From Planctomycetota bacterium (GTDB lineage Bacteria > Planctomycetota > Phycisphaerae > Sedimentisphaerales > Anaerobacaceae), in contig JADFMM010000014.1 in assembly GCA_022563885.1 (NCBI GenBank), positions 1 through 46,589 on the forward strand: DNA of 46,589 nt, written 5' to 3'. A program made the position numbers and the translations under genes. Positions 15,951 to 23,861 of this stretch are shown here, piece after piece (the stretch's first letter is position 1; each line of letters begins with the position of its first letter). The notes under the pieces are model-generated. The model did no database searches. It was not told the origin of the DNA and saw nothing but the letters and a program-made list of their open reading frames with translations.

Positions 15951-16739
15951 TCAAGTTGGCTCGGAGACTCCGTCAACGAGGCCCATTACAACGGCATAGC
16001 TCTCCTGACTGCCCGCAACGACGCCGTTCACCAGGGTGTCGGCGCGATTAAACTGATAGGGCGATCCGGATAAATCGGTCACCGTCCCACCCGCTTCGGC
16101 CACGAGGACGACTCCTGCCGCGATGTCCCATTCATTCTTGGGCGTCACACTCAGGGTCGAGTCTGTCTGACCGGCAGCCAGACGCGCCAGCTTGTAGGCA
16201 ATCGAGCCGCAGGGACACAATTTCATTTGAGAATCAAAGGCCGCAAACCTCCCCTTCTCGATGTCCGAACGACTCACTTCCACCTTGAGCTTTCCCTGGA
16301 CCCTGTGATCACAGAACACGCGACGACCGTTGAGCTTTGCGCCTTGACCGGCGCTCGCTTCAAACAGCTCCTCGGTCACTGGATTGTAGATGACACCCAA
16401 GATTCCCCGTCCCTCCTCCACCAAGGCGACGGACACCGCAAACTCCGGTATCTTCATGACGAACTCGCGGGTCCCGTCGATGGGATCCACGATCCAGACA
16501 CGGCGACAGTTGAATCGAGTGGCATCGTCGAGCGTCTCTTCAGACAACCAGCCATACTGAGGGAAGGCTTTCAGGAGTGTTTCTTTCAGGAGCCGGTCTG
16601 CCTCCAAGTCCGCTTTGGTGACTATGTTGCGATCTGCCTCTCGCGCGGCCTCGGCATAGTGTTCTTCACCAATGCGGACAATCGCCTCTCCGGCTCGACG
16701 CACCACCTCTTTGACGACCGAAAGTTCCAGCTCCAGCAT
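15951..16739 (-). CDS. Inositol monophosphatase/CysQ-type phosphatase
   Basis: A lithium-sensitive-type phosphatase of about 262 residues, acting on 3'(2'),5'-bisphosphate nucleotides or inositol phosphates in the cytoplasm. The start at 16739 (MLELELSVVKEVV) is preferred because GGAAGAG lies at a good distance; starts at 16754 and 16790 also keep the frame. Metal-binding motifs are intact: the glutamate in LSEET, WIVDPIDGTREF, and the C-terminal EWDIAAGVVLVAEAGG. The sequence resembles CysQ more than SuhB, but substrate choice between them cannot be settled by eye. No sulfur-assimilation genes are adjacent; the nearest partner is the methyl-cycle gene ahcY in convergent orientation. Confidence 0.9.
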   Translation of the reverse strand: MLELELSVVKEVVRRAGEAIVRIGEEHYAEAAREADRNIVTKADLEADRLLKETLLKAFPQYGWLSEETLDDATRFNCRRVWIVDPIDGTREFVMKIPEFAVSVALVEEGRGILGVIYNPVTEELFEASAGQGAKLNGRRVFCDHRVQGKLKVEVSRSDIEKGRFAAFDSQMKLCPCGSIAYKLARLAAGQTDSTLSVTPKNEWDIAAGVVLVAEAGGTVTDLSGSPYQFNRADTLVNGVVAGSQESYAVVMGLVDGVSEPT

Positions 16740-16880
16740 GGCGTTCTCTTCCATGAGTAGAATTCTAATGACCCAAACGAGTCGGGACACAAGCTGCTGT
16801 ATAATACCCAGCTCACCTAAAACGCGTCAAGACATTCCGCTGATGGGGCAGTACTCTCACTCAGTGGGTCGTCCGGCTCC

Positions 16881-17564
16881 TCAAGGACCCTGTAGCAGCC
16901 CGCGCAAGGTGTCTAGGGTGACCTCGACAAGGGTCTCCACCGTGAGGTCGGCTCGTTGCAGCCTCTCCCGCGTGTGCGTATTGGTCACCGCGACGCAAGA
17001 ACACCCGGCTGCCTGCGCGGCTTCCACCCCGACCGGCGAGTCTTCTATCACCACACAAGACCCCGGGGTCAACTGAAGGCGTCCACAGGCAAGGCTGAAT
17101 AGTTCAGGGTCCGGTTTCGCATGCGTGACATCGTCGCCACATAGTCTAGCCATGTCCGCCCAGGGTATCCCGGCCGCCTCCAGGACGGCCTGCGATTTGT
17201 CCCGCGTGCTGCTTGTCGCTATGGCAAGCCTCCAGTCGTCGTCTGCCAGGGCGGAATGCATGAGTTCCCTGACACCGGGATAGGCCGGCAGTGTCTCCTC
17301 CGCCAGGAGGGAAAGAAAGGTCTCCTGACGTCTCAGGACCAGGCGGTCGACCTCCTCCGACTCAAGCGTACGCCCATGCGCGTCGGCGCCGGCGCTGACA
17401 TAGGCCGCTGCGCCCCGCCCAATCCCCGCCTCAAAGTCTTCGACCCGCATGCCTGACATCCCCAGGACCTCGGCGAATGCCGCCATGGTCGCTCGGACAT
17501 TGACGGATTCCGAGTCGGCAATGACACCATCCACATCAAAGATCAATCCCCAGGTCTGGCTCAA
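16881..17564 (-). CDS. HAD-superfamily phosphatase/phosphoglucomutase-like
   Basis: A 227-residue HAD subfamily IA hydrolase. Motif I is FDVDGVIADSE with the nucleophile and acid/base aspartates. Motif II is the threonine/serine of AIATSST, motif III the lysine of HAKPDPELF, and motif IV VIEDSPVGVEAA. Residues between motif I and II form the helical cap of beta-phosphoglucomutase-like and CbbY/GS-1-like enzymes. A small phosphorylated sugar or glycolate phosphate is a likely substrate. The start is TTG at 17564. It overlaps the stop of a 10-codon frame that has a good ribosome binding site, so translation may be coupled. Confidence 0.9.
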   Translation of the reverse strand: MSQTWGLIFDVDGVIADSESVNVRATMAAFAEVLGMSGMRVEDFEAGIGRGAAAYVSAGADAHGRTLESEEVDRLVLRRQETFLSLLAEETLPAYPGVRELMHSALADDDWRLAIATSSTRDKSQAVLEAAGIPWADMARLCGDDVTHAKPDPELFSLACGRLQLTPGSCVVIEDSPVGVEAAQAAGCSCVAVTNTHTRERLQRADLTVETLVEVTLDTLRGLLQGP

Positions 17565-17593
17565 TTGCTGCCCTGGAACAGAAAGACGAACAT
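17561..17593 (-). CDS. Ten-codon frame overlapping the HAD start
   Basis: ATG at 17593 follows AGAGGTAA and encodes MFVFLFQGSN, ending in TGA that overlaps the TTG start of the HAD gene (ATTGA). The HAD gene lacks its own clear ribosome binding site, so this tiny frame may load ribosomes for it. It is too short to assess as a protein. Confidence 0.3.
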   Translation of the reverse strand: MFVFLFQGSN

Positions 17594-17681
17594 AAAAATT
17601 ACCTCTTAATCAAGAAGGGGACCGACACGCCCATGGTGTCACACGCTGTACGAACAGAGGAGAGAGAGCGGCGGCATGCTC

Positions 17682-17840
17682 GGCTGTGTCAGAAAACTCG
17701 ATCAGGTTTCGAGCGGCTTGTTTTCCGCCTAGCTGCATCCGGCTGCATCGACGATAAAACCAATATCGCCTGCTTCGCCGTCTTTGCCAGGCGAAAAATC
17801 GCTCGCTCTCGGGCCAACGACGGAGTTTTCTGACAAAGCC
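17682..17840. mobile_element. MITE-like element, dispersed repeat family A
   Basis: A 159-bp non-coding element with 18-bp terminal inverted repeats, GGCTGTGTCAGAAAACTC at 17682-17699 and GAGTTTTCTGACAAAGCC at 17823-17840, matching at 17 of 18 positions. The core resembles 5010-5113. No transposase is encoded. No target duplication is obvious at the ends. The right end reaches the stop codon of the adjacent membrane protein gene and may contribute to it. Its size and ends fit a miniature element mobilised by an IS elsewhere in the genome. Confidence 0.65.
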
Positions 17841-18739
17841 TAGTAATAGTACTCGACCGGCTCCACCGAGGGCAGTGCCAACCAAACAGCCACTCCGCCA
17901 CACAGCATTAAAATAAAGGTCAGGAATGCCAAACGTAGCGCCAGAGGCCGATTTCTGCAGAAGGGAAGGTGGCACAGCCACGCCGCCATGGGACAGAGGA
18001 GCAGCAAGATGGCACTTGGACGCGGTAAATACGAGATAAAGACACCAAGCAGCAGCAGGCCCACGTAAATAAACACCAATGGGACCAACCCGCCGACATG
18101 GAGTTCGACCGCCTTCGCGAAGTAGTGGTAGAAGCCGTAAACAGCCAGGACACTCCCGAGTGCGGCAGCGGACTGCGCGAGCTTTACACTCCCTGAAGCG
18201 CCCAGGGAGATCGCCAGGACGCCCACGGAGAAGAGAAGCACCCCCAAGAAAATCCAGCTATCGGAACCCTCTCGGAGCGTGCGTGAGGCACATTCGAGCG
18301 CGTGCCAAAATCCCAATGTCACAACCGTTAGGCCCAACAGCCAGCCCACTGTTTCCGGCAGGGTCCACTCGTATTTGATGGTGGCGCGCAAGACACAGTA
18401 GAGGGTCGCCACGGTCAACAGGATCTTCAACGGCCATATCGCGGCGGCCGGAATTTTTTTTATGGACAGGCCCCATGCCAGAATCGCTGCGATCGCAACC
18501 CAGTAGAAGAGCCAGGCCCGAGATTCGTTGGGAGGAAACTGGGGAAACCGCTGCAGGCCAAGATAGGCGACCCAATAGGATGAGGCGATAGCGCAGGCAT
18601 TCGGCCAAGCCGAGTTCCAACAGAAACTCGGCGACCGCCTGCCTGTAAACCACCGTCCGCAGCCCCAGATGAGGCCGGCCGCCAGCGCAGGCAATATCAC
18701 ACTGACGAGAAAGAGCCTAAGTACATCTGACGTAGCCAT
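17840..18739 (-). CDS. Multi-pass membrane protein of unknown function
   Basis: A 299-residue protein with about nine hydrophobic segments (for example residues 8-28, 45-60, 75-90, 98-115, 130-148, 163-182, 190-210, 220-240 and 270-290). I recognise no family motif. There are no charged residues typical of transport inside most segments, and no soluble domain. The last codons (VEPVEYYY) and stop lie at the edge of the MITE-like element, so the natural C-terminus may have been altered. The neighbours give no clear role. Confidence 0.7.
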   Translation of the reverse strand: MATSDVLRLFLVSVILPALAAGLIWGCGRWFTGRRSPSFCWNSAWPNACAIASSYWVAYLGLQRFPQFPPNESRAWLFYWVAIAAILAWGLSIKKIPAAAIWPLKILLTVATLYCVLRATIKYEWTLPETVGWLLGLTVVTLGFWHALECASRTLREGSDSWIFLGVLLFSVGVLAISLGASGSVKLAQSAAALGSVLAVYGFYHYFAKAVELHVGGLVPLVFIYVGLLLLGVFISYLPRPSAILLLLCPMAAWLCHLPFCRNRPLALRLAFLTFILMLCGGVAVWLALPSVEPVEYYY

Positions 18740-18867
18740 GATACGCCGAACCCCGACAAAGTGGAACCAGAGTCGCTATAGGGACATTCGGAAGCCAGAC
18801 CGTGGAAACGCCCGTCTGCCGTTAGGTGCGTCAAAACAGGAACTCTTGACGTCCGATTTTTGGGTCT

Positions 18868-19485
18868 CTATCTCCCCTTCGCTTCGAGTGCCATCGTGAT
18901 CTCTACCTCGTCGCCAAGACCTCCCGGCATGTAATCAATCCCATAGTCGGAGCGTTTGATCTTAAACGTGGAAATGGCCCCGATCGTGGTCCCTCTGGGA
19001 CCTGGCGCGGTCCCGACATGCTCCACAGACACGGTGATGGACTTCGTCACGCCCTTGAGCATGAAGTTGCCGGTGAGGGCGTAGGTGTTGTCGCCGGTCT
19101 TCTTGGCGGAGGTGCTCTTGAAGGTCATTACGGGAAACTGCTTCACATCGAAGAAGTCCGGACTGCGAAGGTGCTTGTCGCGGCCATCATTCCCGGTGTC
19201 GATGCTGGCGGTCCTTATCGTGATTTGAAGACTGCTCGACGCGGGCTCGGCTTCGTCAAACTTGACCGTTCCGGAAAACTCGTTGAAACGTCCGAAGGCG
19301 TACCCTACGTTTTTGTGCTTGACCTTAAAAACCACCCAGGAATGGACTTCATCAATCTTAAAATCATTCGTGGCCGCCGAGACGGACTGCACTGCATTCG
19401 GTACCGAAGTCAACAGGATCGCTGCCAAAACGAACTGCGTCACAGGGGGTGATGCACGAAGACTGCGTAGGCTTGCTACCTTCAT
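18868..19485 (-). CDS. YceI family periplasmic protein
   Basis: A 205-residue exported protein with a signal peptide (LRASPPVTQFVLAAILLTSV) and a single YceI lipocalin-like domain. Typical segments are FKIDEVHSWVVFKVKHKNVG, FNEFSGTVKFDE, DGRDKHLRSPDFFDVKQFPV, MTFKSTS and GNFMLKGVTKSITVSVEHVG. Proteins of this family bind isoprenoid-type lipids in the periplasm; a specific role here is unknown. The start at 19485 has AAAGGAG at good spacing. It is monocistronic in appearance, with about 190 bases between it and the next gene upstream. Confidence 0.95.
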   Translation of the reverse strand: MKVASLRSLRASPPVTQFVLAAILLTSVPNAVQSVSAATNDFKIDEVHSWVVFKVKHKNVGYAFGRFNEFSGTVKFDEAEPASSSLQITIRTASIDTGNDGRDKHLRSPDFFDVKQFPVMTFKSTSAKKTGDNTYALTGNFMLKGVTKSITVSVEHVGTAPGPRGTTIGAISTFKIKRSDYGIDYMPGGLGDEVEITMALEAKGR

Positions 19486-19673
19486 AGTGTAACTCCTTTT
19501 CCGGGCCTGACGCCCTTTCTAGTGACTCACAATGAGTCTAGTGTCTGCGCTTCTATCTCTTTTTCGTGTCTCATGTTGCCCTTCGTTGGGCAAGCAGCGA
19601 AGCTTAATCTGCCTGGGACCAAACACATGCCCCCCATACGTTCAATCGACGAGGGATGTTCCAGACAAAGGCT

Positions 19674-21089
19674 TCAGTCAACACCTAGTGCAGCCAGTTC
19701 TTCCGCACTCAAGGCTCGGTCATACATGCGCAGGTCGTCCATCGACCCCTGCCAGAATTGGGCGGAATCGAGACGCGGTCCGGCACCAAAACGCTGGGCT
19801 CCGGTGACCCGGTCCATCTGGCTGGCGCTCCGTCGGCCGGCTTCGACGCCGTCTACATACAGGAACCGTGTGCTTCCGTCCCACACGAGGGCCACCTGTC
19901 GCCAGGCGCCGTCGGAAACGGTCGTATCCGAAACGAGCGGTGAACCGCCGCGTCCGGCGCTGCCCAGATCGGTCCGCAACGCCCCCGTTTCAGGGTCCAA
20001 GAGCAGCCAGCTCGGGCCGCGTGCACTGGACAGGATGACCTGCCCGGGAGCGCCACCGCGGACCCAGACGCTGACCGTGAAAGGGCCATCCGAGGGCACC
20101 AACACCTTACCGGTCTGGAGATAATTCCCCGCGCCATCCAGTTCGAGGGCTCCGCCGATCTGACCTCCCTGGGGTTGCCAAAGCGGATCTCCCTCGATCA
20201 TGCCGGTCATACCCCCAGCGTAGTCGTAGGCCAGGACTCCTCGCGACTGGTCCAACGGCCAATGGCCGACAAGGTCGGAATGGCCCAGCCAGTCCGAAGA
20301 GAGAAGGGTCTCGCCGATCTCCATCACCTTGGCATCGCTGACCGCCAGGCTGGCAAACTGCCGAGCCGCGACAATCGTGCCGAGATTCGAGTTCCAGTGG
20401 TAGGGGATGGCCAGTGAGGGACCGAAAAAGCCGGTGGCCTCCGCCGCTTGCTGCGCATTCATCGTGAAGGTGCCACCTGCCGGCAAGAAGGCGACGTCGA
20501 TATCGACCAGCGTCCTCATCTCGGGGATGGCATCGGTATCGCCGGCGCAGTAGATGCGTACGCCACCCATCTCGATGATATACCCCAACCAGTTGTTGGC
20601 CCGCGGATGGAAGGCCGACGCGGTGTTGTAGGCGGCCACGCCAGTCACCTTGACACCCTCAATCTCCACGCTGCCCCCAGGGGCCAGGGTCTGGCCCCTA
20701 CCCTGCCCGGCTATGACATCCGGAGGACCCAACAGCACGGTGTTGGGCCCGGAGACACGATTAATGGCAGCGGTGGATAGGTGGTCCCCATGGGAGTGGG
20801 TAATGAGCACCAGGGTTGCGTCGGGCACGGCATCCTGCAGGCTCTCGATGGGATCGACGTACACGATGAGTTCTTCTATCCATATCTTCACGCTGGCATG
20901 GCCCATCCACTTGACGTGGACCGGAGGACTGAAGTCATGCAGCCAGTAGCTGGCCAGGATTTGAAAGTCTCTCCAGTCGACGACCTGATCGCCATTCAAA
21001 TCGGCATCGGAGCTTGGGGTGGCAGCATCGCAGGTTCCGCCGACAGACAACACGATCAACAGAACCTTCAATGTCGTTGTTTTTCTCAT
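19674..21089 (-). CDS. Secreted protein: dockerin-like motif, metallo-beta-lactamase fold, LamG-like domain
   Basis: A 471-residue exported protein whose start at 21089 follows AGGGGA. After a signal peptide (TLKVLLIVLSVGGTCDA) comes one calcium-binding dockerin/EF-hand-like repeat (DLNGDQVVDWRDFQILASYW). A UlaG-type metallo-beta-lactamase domain covers about residues 55-265, with VKWMGHASVKIWI, the metal motif THSHGDHLS, IYCAGDTD and AIPYHWNS. A concanavalin-like LamG domain follows (about 270-470: LVGHWPLDQSRG, VSVWVRGG, WRQVALVWDGSTRFLYVDG, GSMDDLRMYDRALSAEEL). Hydrolysis of a glycan- or lactone-type substrate outside the cell is inferred. The combination of these three modules in one protein is unusual. 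Confidence 0.92.
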   Translation of the reverse strand: MRKTTTLKVLLIVLSVGGTCDAATPSSDADLNGDQVVDWRDFQILASYWLHDFSPPVHVKWMGHASVKIWIEELIVYVDPIESLQDAVPDATLVLITHSHGDHLSTAAINRVSGPNTVLLGPPDVIAGQGRGQTLAPGGSVEIEGVKVTGVAAYNTASAFHPRANNWLGYIIEMGGVRIYCAGDTDAIPEMRTLVDIDVAFLPAGGTFTMNAQQAAEATGFFGPSLAIPYHWNSNLGTIVAARQFASLAVSDAKVMEIGETLLSSDWLGHSDLVGHWPLDQSRGVLAYDYAGGMTGMIEGDPLWQPQGGQIGGALELDGAGNYLQTGKVLVPSDGPFTVSVWVRGGAPGQVILSSARGPSWLLLDPETGALRTDLGSAGRGGSPLVSDTTVSDGAWRQVALVWDGSTRFLYVDGVEAGRRSASQMDRVTGAQRFGAGPRLDSAQFWQGSMDDLRMYDRALSAEELAALGVD

Positions 21090-21543
21090 CGAACCGGTCC
21101 CCTTGCAAAATCAAATCGTGTCCACATCGCACAATTCAAGGGTGTTCGTGTATCGTCAGCACTCCCTTGCCGATCCCTTCATCTCCAATCCATAGAGAAG
21201 TAATCATTCTACAAGTACCCAAGGTTCACGGAAAAATCCAGAAAAAAGGGCTGGTTCAATTCCGAGTTACACGACTCGACGTAGGAGTCGTATTCGTATT
21301 CGTAATCGGCGTTCTCGATTACGATGACGAGTACCGCTTCGCTGAGCACGACAATAGATCAGACGGACTGCAACCCATGCGCACACTTTTGTGAACCAGG
21401 CCGGAAAAAGAGTCACCCATCGACCTGAGGGGCGTACAAATCGGAATTGACAGGACCCGTCCCAGATGGCATGCTCTCGGGCACGATTGGTCTGGTAGAC
21501 CGGCAAGCAGCGCTTTTCGTTGACCCCCACGTGGAACGGGAGC
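21090..21543. other. Intergenic region with a perfect hairpin and no convincing gene
   Basis: About 450 bases between divergent genes. It contains the hairpin at 21300-21324 in a stretch of repeated ATTCGT/GATTAC-like hexamers. The rest (21350-21540) is non-repetitive and has an open minus frame of 100 codons without a family match or ribosome binding site. I assign no gene here; promoters for both flanking genes must lie in it. Confidence 0.5.
21300..21324. repeat. Hairpin in hexamer-like repeats
   Basis: TCGTAATCG and CGATTACGA form a perfect 9-bp stem around a 7-base loop. The flanks continue with GTATTCGTAT on one side and TGACGAGTAC on the other, extending the stem imperfectly. A small GACTC/GAGTC hairpin precedes it at 21273-21290. 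The function is unknown. Confidence 0.5.
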
Positions 21544-22206
21544 ATGACCCTGACACCCAAGCGACCCATTCAGCAGTACACCCTTGGTGAAGAAATCGCC
21601 AACACCGTCACGCATGGCCTCGGCACGCTGCTGAGCATCACTGGCCTAGTCATCCTCGTCATCTGCGCGGTCGCCTATGGCAGCGTTTGGCATATCGTGA
21701 GCTATGCCATCTTCGGCAGCACGCTCATCATTCTCTATCTGGCTTCCACGCTCTACCACGGTCTTCCCGCGCCGGCCGCCAAGCGCATCTTCAAGATCAT
21801 CGATCACTCGGCCATCTTCCTCCTCATTGCGGGGACCTATACGCCCTTCCTCTTGACCAACCTCAGAGGCGCCTGGGGCTGGAGTCTCTTTGGGGTCATT
21901 TGGGGACTCTCCGCAGTCGGCATCTTTCTGAAATGCGTCTGTATCTCCCGATTTCAGAAAGCCTCCGTGATTATCTACATCGGCATGGGTTGGTTGATCG
22001 TCATCGCGATGAGAGAGATGGCCATCCACGTTCAGACCACCAGTATCCTCCTTCTTGTCGCCGGAGGTCTGTTTTATACCGTGGGCGTCTTGTTCTATGT
22101 CTGGCGGAAGCTACCCTACAACCATGCCATCTGGCATCTGTTCGTCATGGGGGGGAGCGTCTCTCACTACTTTTCCGTCTACTCTCTCCTATCCAGGAGC
22201 CTCTGA
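21544..22206 (+). CDS. Hemolysin III / PAQR family membrane protein
   Basis: A 220-residue seven-segment membrane protein of the PAQR/hemolysin III family. Conserved features are EEIANTVTHGLGTLLSITGL, the STLYHGLP segment, KIIDHSAIFLLIAGTYTPFL and the C-terminal AIWHLFVMGGSVSHYFSVY; their histidines and aspartate form the zinc site. Bacterial members influence membrane energetics and lipid fluidity, but no reaction is firmly assigned. ATG 21544 is chosen; TTG 21520 is in the same frame. A GGGAG sits very close to the ATG. It lies 98 bases before the split spermidine-synthase-like pair. Confidence 0.95.
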   Translation: MTLTPKRPIQQYTLGEEIANTVTHGLGTLLSITGLVILVICAVAYGSVWHIVSYAIFGSTLIILYLASTLYHGLPAPAAKRIFKIIDHSAIFLLIAGTYTPFLLTNLRGAWGWSLFGVIWGLSAVGIFLKCVCISRFQKASVIIYIGMGWLIVIAMREMAIHVQTTSILLLVAGGLFYTVGVLFYVWRKLPYNHAIWHLFVMGGSVSHYFSVYSLLSRSL

Positions 22207-22304
22207 CGGCCGGACCCCCTTTTGGGAATCACCGAACCCGTGAATCGTCAAACACATTGAGGATAGAATCATTGGACGAAGGCAAGAGAGGGTTACTCCC
22301 CGGC

Positions 22305-22928
22305 ATGATCACCACTGGATGTGCCTTTGCAGGTGGTTTCATCATCATGGTGCTGGAGATCGTGGGCGTGCGATATCTGGTTATGGATTTTGGCGGGTCT
22401 TTTTATGTCTGGATCAGCCAGATAGGGGTGATCATGATTGCCCTGTCCCTGGGCTACTACCTGGGAGGCGCGTTGGCCGATCGCTTTCAAAGGGCGGCCT
22501 TCCTCACCCTGTTGCTGATCCCGACCGGCATCGGCACGGCCCTGATCCCCAAATTTTCAGGCGGCATCGTCAACTGGATTATCATGCGACACCCCGCGGA
22601 TGAGAGTATACCCTTGATCTGGCAGAAACTGGACCCGGCATTCGGGAGTGCCTTGATCTTTCTATTGCCCTGCCTGGTTCTGGGCATGCTGTCTCCCTAC
22701 ATGGTCCGGTTGGCGGCGACCCGCCTGTCTCATGTGGGGAGGGTCAGCGGGACCATCTATGCCGCCAGTACGCTGGGCAGTGTCACCGGCGTATTCGTGT
22801 CCGGCTACGTGCTGATCAACCTGATGAGGTTGTCTCACATTTTCTATCTGTCCGGTGGCTTAATCTGCCTGCTGGGCCTCATGTGTCTATTCATGGATCG
22901 CTGGTTAGACCAAGGGAATACAGAATGA
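22305..22928 (+). CDS. Membrane half of a fused-MFS/spermidine-synthase-like system
   Basis: A 207-residue membrane protein with about six hydrophobic segments. It resembles the N-terminal membrane region of 'fused MFS/spermidine synthase' proteins: GGFIIMVLEIVGVRYLVMDF, SLGYYLGGALADRF, LVLGMLSPYMVRLA and RVSGTIYAASTLGSVTGVF. ATG 22305 is used; TTG 22272, with GAGGA ten bases upstream, is a good alternative. Its stop overlaps the start of the synthase-like gene in an ATGA, so the two are translated together and probably work as one complex. An in-frame extension to 21687 overlaps the PAQR gene and is not real. Confidence 0.88.
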   Translation: MITTGCAFAGGFIIMVLEIVGVRYLVMDFGGSFYVWISQIGVIMIALSLGYYLGGALADRFQRAAFLTLLLIPTGIGTALIPKFSGGIVNWIIMRHPADESIPLIWQKLDPAFGSALIFLLPCLVLGMLSPYMVRLAATRLSHVGRVSGTIYAASTLGSVTGVFVSGYVLINLMRLSHIFYLSGGLICLLGLMCLFMDRWLDQGNTE

Positions 22929-23848
22929 CAACGACTGCGTTCACGAGCCTGTTTTGCGCGGCAGTGGCCACACTGGCAGTTTCCAGCTCGGGCGCGAGCA
23001 CCCAACCCGAGATCCTCTTCGAGACCACGACGCCCTATCACCACATTCAAGTGATTGATCGCAATGGTATGCGCACCCTGCACTTTGACAATAGCTCCCA
23101 AAGCCGGATCTCCTTGGAGGACCCGCTGCAGGGCCAGTTTGAGTACACCGAATACTTCCACATGCCTTGGCTCTGGAATCCTAAAATCAAGACGGTCCTG
23201 CTGATGGGGCTGGGTGGTAGTAGCATCCAACGGGCCTACCAGGCCTATCACCCCGAGGTGGAAACGCTTACCGTGGAATTGGATCCCAAAGTCGTTGAGA
23301 TCGCTAGGGACTATTTCGGATTCAAAGAGACCGAGAAAATGAAGGTCGTCATCGGGGATGGCCGCCAACACCTGCGACGCACACGAAAGACCTACGATCT
23401 CATCATACTGGACGCCTATACGGCAAACCGCTATGGCTCCTACATCCCCTACTCACTGACCAGCCGAGAGTTTTTCGCACTGGCGCGAGACCACCTGAAC
23501 GACCAGGGTATCCTGGCCTACAATGTGATTGGCAGCGTTCGGGGGCGAACAAAAAACATCGTCGGGGCCATCTATAAAACGCTCAAGACCTCCTTCTCCC
23601 ACGTCTATCTGTTTCCCGCCATCGGCTCCACCAACGTTGTTCTGATCGCCACAACCTACGAGAAAAAGGTCACGCTGCCTCAGTTGCGAGCACGGATCTG
23701 GGAACTGACGGCACAGCAGGAAACCAGCTTTCCACGCTATGAGACGCGACTCAAGCGCTATCGATACAGAGCACCGAGCAGCGCCGCGAGGTCCAACATC
23801 CTGACAGACGACTTCGCGCCCGTCGACGGCCTGCTAGAGGTCGAATAA
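22925..23848 (+). CDS. Spermidine-synthase-like SAM-dependent protein
   Basis: A 307-residue protein with a class I methyltransferase-type fold of the spermidine synthase group. Recognisable are FETTTPYHHIQVID, FEYTEYFHMPWL, the SAM-site VLLMGLGGSSIQRAY, VELDPKVVEIARDYF, VIGDGRQHLRR and DLIILDAYTANRYGSYIPYSL. The catalytic segment differs from true polyamine synthases, so polyamine production is not assured. The first 25 residues are hydrophobic and signal-like (AFTSLFCAAVATLAVSSSG), which suggests membrane anchoring or export of the domain. It overlaps the membrane-half gene by four bases; together they equal the common fused form. Confidence 0.88.
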   Translation: MTTTAFTSLFCAAVATLAVSSSGASTQPEILFETTTPYHHIQVIDRNGMRTLHFDNSSQSRISLEDPLQGQFEYTEYFHMPWLWNPKIKTVLLMGLGGSSIQRAYQAYHPEVETLTVELDPKVVEIARDYFGFKETEKMKVVIGDGRQHLRRTRKTYDLIILDAYTANRYGSYIPYSLTSREFFALARDHLNDQGILAYNVIGSVRGRTKNIVGAIYKTLKTSFSHVYLFPAIGSTNVVLIATTYEKKVTLPQLRARIWELTAQQETSFPRYETRLKRYRYRAPSSAARSNILTDDFAPVDGLLEVE

Positions 23849-23861
23849 GGGAGACAGACTG

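Noticed and set aside
21267-21569. 100-codon minus frame in the gap before the PAQR gene
   Set aside because: No ribosome binding site, no domain, and its C-terminal part is translated hairpin repeat (Arg-rich).
21687-22304. Extension of the membrane half gene to give a 413-residue protein
   Set aside because: The extension overlaps the PAQR gene in another frame and has arginine/histidine-rich shadow composition.
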